A stretch of DNA of 64,000 nucleotides from Anaspis maculata (Eukaryota > Arthropoda > Insecta > Coleoptera > Scraptiidae), in contig OX421963.1 of the NCBI GenBank assembly GCA_949128115.1, positions 4,278,001 to 4,342,000 on the forward strand. Reading direction: 5' to 3'. Shown in pieces: positions 21,600 to 32,259 of the stretch (positions within the stretch are counted from its first letter, which is position 1; each line of letters begins with the position of its first letter). Under the pieces are notes generated by a model that had not been told where the DNA came from, did not search any database, and saw nothing but the letters and a program-made list of their open reading frames with translations. Both the position numbers and the translations under genes were made by a program.

Positions 21600-24250
21600 G
21601 CCTTCAAGAGCCAAAACTCTATAAAAAAGGACTTGTTGACTTATAGATCACACGAGAAGATATAGGGGATTCACTGGAACTCTGGAAATCACAGAAAAAC
21701 ACAGGGGGTTCATCAGGGCTCCAAAAGATGCAAAACGATACGGGGTTCCATTGATGCTCTAAGCAAGACTGGAAGATATGAGGATCGCTGAGACTTGAAT
21801 TACACAGTGAAATAAATACAACAAAACGCAACAGGCCAACAGGATGACCCAGACATGGAGATACAATAAAAAAGAGGCCAAGAAGGGCTCTGAACAGCAT
21901 CAAAAGACACAAAGAAGCTCATTGGAGTTCGTAAACTATAAAGAAGACACAGAGGTTCCCTATAAGGACAAACAATACAAACAGAGGCGCCATTAGCGCA
22001 TCAAATAAAACATGACGACATGTAAGAAGGGGCTTCTACGATTCCAACTGGCACAGTAAGATGACTACAGCAAAATAAAAGAGGGCCACCAGGACAATGG
22101 AGCACAAAAAAAAGGGTCAGCAGGGCTCTGAGCAGCACAAAGAGACACAAAAAAACTCCCTGGAGTTTCAATAGTTTCAAAAGTTAATAGAAGACAAAAG
22201 GGGCGTATCAGGGTTCCGAAAGATGCAAAGCAACAAAATGGAGCCTATTGGTGCGTTAATCACAAACTTGGAGAGAAGAAAGAAAAAGGCTATCAACTCA
22301 ATATTCAACAAATTAGATAGGAAGACACAAGGAGGTCTCTACGACTCCAAATGACACTACGGAACACAATCGAAAAAAAAAAACCAGCAGTGCTGTGAAT
22401 GACAGAGGGGAACACAAAGGGTTCACTAGGTTCTGATAGTCAAAACAAAACACAAGGGTCTCATCAGGGTTTCAAAAGTCGCTGAAAGAGAAAGAAAAAG
22501 GCCCGTTGGTGCTCCAAACAAAACATGGAGACACAAGAGGGTCTTTACGACTGAATGACATAGGAGAACACAAAGGGTTCACCAGGTTTCGCAAGTCAGA
22601 AGAAAACACAAGAGGCTCACCACCAAAAGTCGCTGAAAGACAAAAAAGACCAATTGATGCTCCAAACAAGACATAAAGACACAAGGGGGTTTTTACGACT
22701 CCAAATGACACTTCGGAACACAAAAGAGCAAAAAGGCCAGCAGAGCTGTAAAAAACACAGGAAAACACAAGAAAACACAAAGGGTTCACTAGGTTCCGAA
22801 AGTCAAAATAAAACACAAGGGGCTCATCAGTGTTCCAAAAGTCGCTAAAAAAGAAAGAAAAAGGCTCAATGGTGTTCTAAACAAGACATGAAGACACAAG
22901 AGGTTCTCTACGACTCCAAATGACACTTCGGAACACAGAAGAAAACAAAGCCAGCAGGGCTGTAAAGACACAAGGGAACACAAAGGGTTCACTTGGTCCC
23001 AAAAGTCAAAAGACATCACAAGAGGCTCATCAGGGCTCCAAAGGTAGCTAAAAAACAAAAAAAAAGGCTCATTTCATTGGTGTTCCAAACACGACATGAA
23101 GACACAAGAGGGGCTCTACGACTCCAAATGACAGTCTGGAACACAATAGAAAAAAAAAACAGCAGTGCTGTGAATGACAGAGGGGAACGCAAAGGGTTGA
23201 CTAGGTTCTGATAGTCAAAAAAAAACACAAGGGGCTCATCAGGGTTTCAAAAGTCGCTGAAAGAGAAAGAAAAAGGCCCGTTGGTGCTCCAAACAAGACA
23301 TGAAGACACAAGAGGGTCTTTACGACTGAATGACACAGGAGAACACAAAGGGTTCACTAGGTTTCACAAGTCAGAAGAAAACACAAGAGGCTCACCACCA
23401 AAAGTCGCTGAAAGACAAAAAAAGACCAATTGCTGCTCCAAACAAGACATAAAGACACAAGGGGTTTTTACGACTCCAAATGACACTTCGGAACACAAAA
23501 GAGAAAAAGGCCCGCAGAGCTGTGAAAAACACAAGGAAACACAAAGGGTTCACTAGGTTCCGAAAGTCAAAAGAAAACACAAGGGGTTCATCAGTGTTCC
23601 AAAAGTCGCTAAAAGAGAAAGAAAAAGGCCTATCGGTGTTCCAAACAAGACATGAAGACACAAGGGGGTCCTCCAAATGACACTTCGGAACACAAAAGAA
23701 AAAAAGTCAGCAGGGTTGTGAAAGACACGAAGGAATACAAAGAGTACACTAGGTTCCGAAAATCAAAAAAACACAAGATGCTCATCAAGTTTTCAAAAGT
23801 CGCCGAAAGAGGAAGAAAAGGGCCCATTTGTGCTCCAAACAAGACATGAAGACACAAGGGGGTCTCTACGACTCCAAATGATACTTTGGAATACAAAAGA
23901 AAAAAAGGCCAGCAGGGCTGTGGAGGTCACAGGGTGAAAAAGGGTTCATCAGGTCTCAAAAGTGAAAAGAGAACACAAAAGGCTCACCAGGGCTCCAAAA
24001 GTCGCAAAAAGACACAAAATAGAGCTCATTGAGGCTCCAAACAAGACAAAACAACACAAGGGAAACAACACAAGGGAGTCTAAATGACTAGTTATACGAA
24101 TACAGCAGAAAAAAGAAGGCCGCCTGGACACTGGAACACAAAGAAAGGCCAGCAGAGCTCTGAACAGCACAAGAAGACACAAAGAACTCACTGGAGTTCC
24201 GAAAATCAAAGAAAAACACATGAGGCTCATCGAACTCCAAAGAACGCTAT
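21600..24250 (-). repeat. Degenerate minisatellite 'GGAGCCCTGATGAGCCCCCTTGTGTC' type, minus orientation
   Basis: Copies such as ACACAAGGGGCTCATCAGGG and CTCCAAACAAGACATGAAGA are the reverse complement of the 11820-13770 family. Between about 22320 and 23870 there is a higher-order unit of about 775 bp present twice: the start 'gaagacacaaggaggtctctacgac' near 22321 recurs near 23098, and 'gtcgctgaaagagaaagaaa' at 22479 recurs at 23253. The last few hundred bases run directly into the next minisatellite at about 24250. Confidence 0.85.
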
Positions 24251-24254
24251 GAAA

Positions 24255-27200
24255 CGTCGAGATAAGTCGAAGCTTTTTTGTTGGAAGTCGCACTCATTGT
24301 GTTCGAAGTCTGAATTTTGTAATTAAACCCAAAGTTTTTCATGTATGAAGTCGTCATGTCGATATGAAAACTGAGTTTTCCGTGTCTGAAGTCACATTTG
24401 CGTTGTTGAAGTCAAAATGTCGAATAAAAATCGAACCTTTTCTTGTTGAATGTCAAAATTGCAGAACAAATTTTTGATCTTTTTGCGTGCAAAAGTAGAA
24501 TTTTCGAATGGAAGTCGGAGTTCTTTCGTTGAAGTCAAAATTTCATGGTACAAGTTAAAATTTCGAAATGGATTGTCGGAGTTTCTTGTTCAAAGTCGCA
24601 GTTCCCGTGCTTGAAGTCTGAGTTTCATGTTTGAAGCCAAAAGTTTTCCGTGTTGGAAGTCGAAATTTCGAGATAGAAGTCAAAGCTTTGTGCGTTCCAA
24701 ATGGACATTTTGGAATAAAGTTAAAGATCTTGTGGACACTAGATATTTGTAGTTGGAGTCAGAATACCAAGATGTTTCAAGAAAGTTTCTCTAGTCTAGA
24801 ATGGCAGTTTTTCATGTTTGAAGTCGACATTTCCTTGTTTAAGTGGGATGTCGAAATGAAAGTTGTGGTCTATTTTGTTTGAAGTTGCAGTTTTTTGTAT
24901 TTAAAGTCTAAATTTCACATTAAAAGTCACAATCTTGAGACAAAAGTCTTGTTCAAAGTCAAAATTCCGAAGCAACAGTCTTGGTTGAAGTCGAACTCCA
25001 GATAAAAGCCGATTTGCATTTGAAATCTAAATTCTGATCCGAAAGTCAAAATTTCTGTGTTATTGTCGAAAAATTAGAGCTTCAGTCAAAATGTCGCAAT
25101 GAAAGTCAGAGCTTTTCTTGTTCAACGTCGCAGTTTTTGTGCTTGAAGTTTGAGTTTAGTGTTTGAAGCAAAAGTTTTACGTGTTGAGAGTCGAAATCTC
25201 GGAATAAAAGTTGAAGATTAGTGCATTTCAGGTCGACATTTTGGAACAAAGTCAAAGTTTCCAAGTAAAGTCACGATTTGTAGTCAATTCAGAATGTGAA
25301 GTTTGAAGTTATCCAGTTTGAAATGAAAACTTTTTGTGGTTGAAGTCGACATTTCTCGGTTGAAGTGGAATCTCGAAATCCAAATCAAGTGGAAAGTCTT
25401 GGATAGAAAAAGGTTTTTTTTGTGAAATGGCAGTTTCCTTGTTCGAAGTCTGGATTTCGAATTTCTAGTCACAACCTCGAAATGAAAGTTTTGTTTGAAA
25501 GTCACAATTTCAAAATAAAAGTGCTGGTTAAAGTCGAAATCTATAGATAAAAGCCGTAGCTTATTGCGTTTGAAGTCTAAATTATGAACTGGAGATCGAA
25601 ATTCACTGTTGAAGTCAGAATTAGATCAAAATGTCGCGATTAGAATCGGACCTTTTTTGTTTGAAGTCGCAATCTTCCATATTTGAAGTCAGAATTTAGT
25701 TTTTTGGAAGTCGAGGTTGTTCGTGTTGGAAGTCGAAATTCAAAAATAAATAACTTTATTCTTGACTTTTATCCATGAACCTATTTGACAGGTGATAATG
25801 AACCGGTGTACAGGGGCTTACATTTTCTCCCGGTTTTCGCCGGCACTAGCTCAAAGTCGAGTTCTCGTGTTTAAATCGAGTTGTTGTGGTTCAATTGAAA
25901 ATGTCGAGGTGAAAGTCAAAGCGTTTTCTTGTTCAAAGTCGTATCACTTATCGTGTTTGAAGTCTGAATTTCGTATTTCAACCCAAAGTTTCCCGTGTTT
26001 GAAGGCTTTATGTTGATATGAAAGTCAAAGTTTAAAGTCGAATTGTCGTTCTTGAAGTCAAAATATCGATATTAAAATCGAAGTTTTTCGTGCTCAAAGT
26101 CAGTATTTCAAGACAGTCGATAGTTGGATTTTTTGCGTGTAAAAATGGAATTTTGAAATGAATACCAAAACTTTTGTGTCGAAGTCGAAATTTCACGGTT
26201 CAAGTTAAAATGTCGAAATAATTGTCGAAGTTTTCCGTTGTAAAAGTCGGAATTTCGAGATAAAGAACAAAATTTTGTACGTTCCAAGGCGACGTTCTGA
26301 AATTAGGTCATAGTTTCCGTGTTTAGTCGGAATTTGCAGTTGGAGCCAGAATCTGGAGATCGAAATTTTCCTCATGTTCAGTGGCAGTGTTTCGTGTTTG
26401 AAAACGACACTTCGTGGTTGAAGTGGAATGTCGAGTTGAAAGTCGAAATATTTCTGGTGTGAAATTGCAGTTTTTTGTGTTTGAAGTCTGGACTTTGTAT
26501 TTCAAGTCACAATCTCAAGATAAGTCTCGTCGAAGGTCACAATCTTGAGATAAAAGCCAGGAAGTTTTGCGTTAGAACCCTAGTTTTTGAACAAAAGTTT
26601 GAAATTTTCATGTTGAAGTCGGAATGTATGGTTCAAGTTGAAATGTCTAGATGAATGTCGAAGCTTTTCTTGTTGGAGTCGCAGTCTCTGTGCTTAAAGT
26701 CCCAATTTCGTGTTGGAAGCCAAAGTTTTCAGTGTTTGAAGTCTCAATATTGAGATAGAAGTCTAAACTTTGTGCGTTTGGAGTCGATATTTTGGAATAA
26801 AGTCGCAGTTCGGTCAAGATTTGTAGGAAGTGGAAATCAGAATGCCAAGATTCAAGTTTTTCTAAATTGATTTTCCATGTTTGGAGTCGACATTTCTTTG
26901 TTCAAGTGGGATGTAAAAATGGAAGTCGTAGTTTTTCTTGCTTGAAGTTGCAGTGTTTTGTGTTCAAAGTCTGAATTCTACATTTAAAATCACAATCACG
27001 TAATCAAAGCCTTGTTGAGAGTCAGAATTTTGAAGTAACAGGCTTTGTAATTGTCGAAATCTAGATAAAAGCCGAGGTCATTTGCGTTTGGAGTCTAAAT
27101 TTTGAACTGAAAGTCGAAATTTTTGTGGTTATGTCGGAATATCAGGGCTTCAGTCAAAATGTCGCGATAAATGTCAGAGCTTTTATTGTTCAACGTCGCA

Positions 27201-28350
27201 GTTTTTGTGCTTGAAGTTTGAGTTTTGTGTTTGAAGCCAAAATTTTCTGTGTTAGGAGTCGAAATCTCGGAATAAAAGTCGAAAATCAGTGCATTTGAAG
27301 TCGACATTTCAAAATAAAGTCGAAGTTTCCGTGTAAAATCGATTTGTAGCCAAGTCAGAGTGTAAAGTTTGAAGTTCTCTAGTTTGAAATGGAAACTTTT
27401 TGTGATTGAAGTCGAAATTTCTTGGTTGAAGTGGAGTCTCGAAATCAAAATCAAGTGAAAAGTCTAAAATAGAAAGAGGTTTTTTTTGTAAAATGGCAGT
27501 TTTCTTGTTCGAAGTCTGGATTTCAATCTCCTAGTCACAACCTCTAAATGAAGGTTTTGTTTGAAAGTCACAATTTCAAAATAAAAGTTCTGGTTAAAGT
27601 CGAGACCTATAGATAAAAGCCGTAGCTTTTTGCGTTTGAAGTCTAAGTTATGAACTGGAGATCGAAATTTACTGTTGAAGTCAGAATTAGATCAGAATGT
27701 CGAGATTAGAATCGAACCTTTTTTGTTTGAAGTCGCAGTCTTCATGTTTTGAGTCTGAATTTCGTTTTTGGGAAGTCGGAGTTGTTTGTGTTGGAAGTTG
27801 GAATCTGGAGATAAGTAACTTCCATCTCGTCTCTTATTTACGGACCTACTTGAAGCCAGAGTTTTTTAGGTTTGGAGTCGCTGTTTTTTTGTGTTTGAAG
27901 TCGACATGTCAAAACGAAAGTCAAAATTTTTGTATTTATGGTATGAATTTTGGGATTAAACCTAATTTTTTGCATTTGAAATCAAAATTTTTGAATGAAA
28001 GACAAAATTGTCTTGAAATAAAGTCAGGATGTCAGGATCAAAATTGAAGCTTTTTTTGATCAAAGTCGTAGCGTTTCGGTTCGAAGTCTGGATTCCTCAA
28101 AGATAATTTTTTTGTGTTAAGAGTCAAAATTTTCAGATAAAAGTCGAAACTTTTTGCGTTTGAAGTCAAAATTTTTGAATGAGATCAAAGTTTTCGTGTC
28201 CAAGTCAAAATTTCGTTGTTCAAGTCGGAAGTCGAGACGAAAATTGAAGGGTTTTCTTATTAAAGTCGCCGTTTCTCGCGTTCAAGTCTGAATCTTGTGT
28301 TTGAATTCGGAATTTCGGGATGAAAGTCGATGTTTTTCTGGGTCTAAACG
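24255..28350 (+). repeat. Degenerate minisatellite 'GAAGTCGAAATTTC' type, plus orientation
   Basis: About 4 kb of units of 25-40 bp such as 'gtttgaagtcgaaatttcgag' and 'ataaaagtcgaagctttttg'. A higher-order repeat of about 2.07 kb is visible: the block 'agataaaagccgtagctt' near 25540 recurs near 27610, and 'ttcttgttcaacgtcgcag'-like text at 25115 recurs near 27185. Smaller ~520-bp steps also occur (24590 to 25110; 26660 to 27180). A short CCGG-rich module interrupts at 25795-25856. Frames here are chance. Confidence 0.85.
25795..25856 (-). repeat. CCGG-rich module, short copy
   Basis: On the minus strand it reads AGTGCCGGCGAAAACCGGG, then an A-rich step, then TGTACACCGG. The same 'ctAGTGCTGGCGAAA..CCGG' start is seen at 28497 (minus), 35440 and 36808 (plus). 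It is embedded in the minisatellite. Confidence 0.7.
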
Positions 28351-28377
28351 TTTTTTTCCATTTTGTCATTTTTCCAA

Positions 28378-28497
28378 GCCGGCTTTCAATGCCGGTTTTC
28401 GTAGCCGATTTTCAAGACCGGTTTTACTGGAAGCGGTATTGGACCAAATCGGTACACTGGTGTCCACTTTGCCCGTTTTTTGCGAGCACTAGTTCAA
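28378..28497 (-). repeat. CCGG-rich module at the right edge of the minisatellite
   Basis: Alternating GCCGG and TTTTC blocks ('ccggctttcaatgccggttt', 'accggttttactggaagcgg') ending with the conserved GCACTAGTTCAAGATC junction (the inverse of the TTGAACTAGTGC start). A Ty3/Gypsy RNase H fragment starts immediately after it. Confidence 0.7.
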
Positions 28498-28735
28498 GAT
28501 CATTCTGCAGAACTGAACGGAACTATTCAGTTACTGATAAAGAATTACTGAGTGTTTTTTATTATCTCGGAAAATTCCGACTTCTACGTCGCAGCCACTG
28601 AATCCACGGTTCTGATATTACTCCATTCTTTGGTTGGAAAGGAGAACTACATGCAGTACCTGATGATTTGTCAAGAATCTCTTCTCCAAAAGTCGAGTTA
28701 ACTAACGCCGATCTAGGCAACCTTGATTCATGATA
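28488..28735 (+). pseudogene. Ty3/Gypsy LTR-retrotransposon RNase H remnant
   Basis: 28506-28601 encodes 'RTERNYSVTDKELLSVFYYLGKFR', matching the RNase H block (E-x-NYS-x-T-x-KE-LL) of Ty3/Gypsy polyproteins. 28634-28690 encodes 'GELHAVPDDLSRIS', the segment that ends the RNase H domain (usual form N..PDDLSR). The text between is shortened, so an internal deletion has removed most of the domain. No LTRs were recognised. Confidence 0.7.
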
Positions 28736-30690
28736 ATTGAGTGGATTTGCCATCGAAAATTGCCATGTGAAACTTGCTATATTGAGACTGACAAAAAATA
28801 GCTCAGATTCTTCAAGAACCTCTGTTTTTGGATATTTCTGGAAAACATATTTGGATATAAATATGAGAGAAAAGTGGGGTAGCAGTTTTAACCATTTCAC
28901 TACTCTAACCAAAGATTTTTAGTTTTTCTCCACGTTGCGCCCAAGTTTCTGGAAAAAAAACCAATTTGACCTCCAAAGCGTCTTCGGGGTAGAATTGAGT
29001 TTGTACGCAACAGAACATGATTGGCTCCTTTTCGGATCTCTGGCACTCTTTCGCTTGCAGACACAAAATAAACAAAAAGTTCGTATCACAGAAAACTCAG
29101 GATACGGCCAGACGTTATCCTTAGCTCTCTCTGTGCATTGTGTATAGCTAGCTGCTCACCTTCTCACGGATTCCTCAAGCCGGAAACACAAAGGGTTTCT
29201 CTTGGTAGTTCTTTCTTCCTGCCGCTGCCATTGGCTCTATTAATAAAAACACCGGGCTTGGCGCTCGTTAAACATTAAAGAGCAACTCTCGCCAACTCCC
29301 GGCTATTTTCAGTTCTCTGATGACGGCGGAGCTCCTGTTCTGATACATTTCGCTCATACAGCACGAGATTCCGTATTCCTTAATTTCGATAGAGCCACAG
29401 CACTTTTCAGTGGCCACATAAATCTATACACCGGCGCTGTACACGACAAAGTCCGTTTTTGAGGCAATTTTTTTCGCATTCCCATACAAAACAATAATTT
29501 AATTACGGGCGGTGCGGAGTTGCGTGCCGGAACATAATGGAAGTTGCGCGGACGCCTTATCTGGTACTTCGTTTTGACGGGGGCGCGTTTGTGATGGAAA
29601 AAAAAACTTTTTGTTATTAGGCACCTTATACCTGCCACATCTTTTGTTTGGGGTGCAATTTACGGAGCCCTGGAACTCTTGCTATTTTGAAGATTATTAT
29701 TATTTGGAAGTTATTATTCGGGAGATTATTATTTGAAAGGAATATTGTTGCGGCGTGTGTGAGTTACTGATTCATGCTGCTGCATCAGTGAGTTTTTTTC
29801 GATAAAGTTTCGATATGCTGGGTTGGGCTATTGGCTATTGGCGAACGTGGTTGAAGCATTCATGATTTTTAATGGACGCTTTTAGAGACTGGGCGTTAGT
29901 TTGCTTTTAAAATTGGTTTTGTTTCGTTGTTTTAGCGCAAACATGCGGTTTTTATCGTGTTTCACAGATCGATTAGCGAGGTGCGGCTTTTCTATACTAT
30001 CTTTCCCAGTCAGAGTTGTTTCAATTTTAATTAGGTATCTTCATGGAGCTCTTTGGTCTTCACTTCTTCACTACTTTTTTCTTACTTTTATCACACTCAA
30101 CCGTAGCTCACGCCCTTGTTTCCACTTCAACAATATTCCTGCATCGTTCCTAAAACGATGCAGGAATAGCTTTTCTATTCGAGATTCTCACACTGCCTCA
30201 CATCTTTTCTGGCAGCATTTACCTATCTTCTAACTGAGCTCAAACCATTAATTAATTGGATACAGGAACCAAATATATGGAAATATTTTCAGTTGAGCGT
30301 CGCGACGGCAGCAATGGCAGATTCACGCCAATTAAAAAGCCCAGATCGATACGTACAAAAGCAATAATTTCCGACGTGATGAATACGGTAATTGCGGTTA
30401 ATTGTCGAAAACTGGCGACAAATTGCACGCACGTACACAAATGATTACGACTATCGCCCTTAGCCGGCCATAATGCCACAACCTCTACTGTTTTGCCGCA
30501 CCCTGCGTCGCCATCGGAGCTCTTGTTCCAAACTTCCGGAGTATCCCCGCCAAAACTCGAACCGCACAATCTGTAGAGTTTCGACACCATTTTCTTCATC
30601 GCCTCACGTGCGTAGAAATGGTGGATGCGCCGGCTTTATGACTCAAATATTATACTCTTAGTCCTCTCGTATTTTCTTGTGTTGTTCATC
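28736..30690. other. Largely unique DNA between the two inverted minisatellites
   Basis: No repeat in common with the rest of the window after about 28930. Composition is more GC-rich at 29160-29650 and 30250-30620. Frames up to 115 residues exist, without a known domain or coherent splice sites. It may be intronic or regulatory sequence. Confidence 0.4.
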
Positions 30691-30698
30691 GTTTTTGT

Positions 30699-31111
30699 CA
30701 GTGCCGTCTTCAGGCATAAGTCCGAAGGGCCTATGTCCTGGGCCCCGGCTCTTTTAGGGGTCCCAAAGGCCCCCTTTAATCTCCAAAAGTAAAGACTATT
30801 TTTGTGAAAAATGCTGTTCTCATATCCCGTTTTCGACGTTTATTCAATTATGTCACTTTCTGAGCTGATCGTGCGCCTTCTCTCACCACCTAAGAGTCCA
30901 CGACGCTCCATCCCACTAAATCAATCAAGAAAAGACCGGTTTTCTGTATTTTTTTTAAAAAGCGCGAAATTTTTATGAAAAAAAGTTTGTTGAATTAAAA
31001 CCTGCGGCGGTGGTACTCGCTTCACTTGCGTGCTTTTTTTTCACAAACCTTCATGAAGGGGCCCCTCACTGCCTTGTGCCCGAGGCCCCATTTGTTTAAA
31101 AGACGGCACTG
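30699..31111. mobile_element. 413-bp hAT MITE with exact 8-bp target duplication
   Basis: Ends CAGTGCCGTCTT and AAGACGGCACTG. Flanked by GTTTTTGT on the left (30691-30698) and the same on the right (31112-31119), a perfect 8-bp duplication as expected for hAT transposition. Subterminal GC-rich blocks ('ggccccggctcttttagggg', 'cgaggcccca') are partly complementary. No coding capacity. It is the cleanest dated insertion in the window. Confidence 0.95.
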
Positions 31112-31119
31112 GTTTTTGT

Positions 31120-31465
31120 CTCCCATTTCGAAGCACTGATGGCTCTTATATAACTTGCTATGTCTATTATATTGCTGTGTCGTTTGAAAACATTGTTTGG
31201 TATGAGCACAGTGGCATATTTCTTGGCAATTTTTGTAAATTACGAAATAAAAAGCAGATTGTGAGTTTTCATAACTCGTCTAATTTTGAAGAGAGAAATT
31301 TCCACCATTTTTTCAGACTCCCCTGAGAGTTCAAGACCCCTCTACAATCTATAATATATGTATCTGAAAAACTCAATTACCTTGTTTGAGGTGTGGGGTA
31401 CCCCTCTACAATGTACTGCAAGGAAAAAAGTCATTTTGGAATCACCCTGTGTATCAAGGCAGCTC
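31120..31465. other. Unique AT-rich sequence
   Basis: No gene or repeat recognised. Confidence 0.3.
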
Positions 31466-31469
31466 CGAC

Positions 31470-31612
31470 TCTGAATACCGACTCCGAAAGCCGGCTGGGA
31501 AAATCGGCCTGGAAAGTCGATTTTGTATTATCGAAACCTGCGGTATTCGCGGCCGGTTTTTGGAACCGGTTTTTGGAGCCGGGCTTTCAAAACCAATTCG
31601 GTTACCAAGTAC
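31470..31612 (+). repeat. CCGG-rich module
   Basis: Blocks 'ccgactccgaaagccggct', 'gcggccggtttttggaacc' and 'tttttggagccgggctttc' match 35640-35765 and 36900-37050. It lacks the ACTAGTGC junction. Confidence 0.65.
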
Positions 31613-32255
31613 TACTTTGAACACAAGAAACTTCGAGTTCAAATGAGAAAACTTTGACCTTCACACCGAAATGTCGACTTCAATCACGAAAAAATGCGAT
31701 CATAGACAAAACAAGCGAATATGCCTCATGGACGTGAGGCTAAGTAGCGCACTTCATTTTTGAAGGATTAGTGAACGCAGGATGTTAATTATAGGGTTCT
31801 ACCGTTCGTTGGGCAGAAATTTCAATATAGCGGCTGAAATAGAGACAGAATCATTGAATTTGGCTCGAAAATCAGAATGATCATATTGGATAAAGCTGAG
31901 TTCCATGTTTCATAGAAATCTTTCCACTGATAAGAGATTTCAATATGGCGGCGGGGCATCAGTTGTCGGAAATGGGATAAATCTTGATAGAGTTCACATC
32001 GCCGGCAAATTTCACCCAAATCGAACCATTTCTAGAGAAATCCAAATAGCGAATCAAAGAAGGCGGCCAAGTACCAAGAAACCAAAGGTCAATTTGGCAT
32101 CCTTAACACATGTATTACTGATCAGCGTTTCAAACACATCGATATCTTTTTCCACTGAGGAGCTATCCCGGGTACAGACAAACGGACGGACGGACGAACA
32201 AAGTGAAGCTGAAAGTGCCTTTCCTTCATTTTTTGGAGAGTGTGTTGAAAAGTTC
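31613..32255. other. Mixed sequence leading into the inverted minisatellite
   Basis: Includes 'gggtacagacaaacggacggacgga' near 32168, a short GGAC-type microsatellite. No gene recognised; a 171-residue frame (31905-32420) runs partly into the minisatellite and has no known domain. Confidence 0.4.
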
Positions 32256-32259
32256 GATA

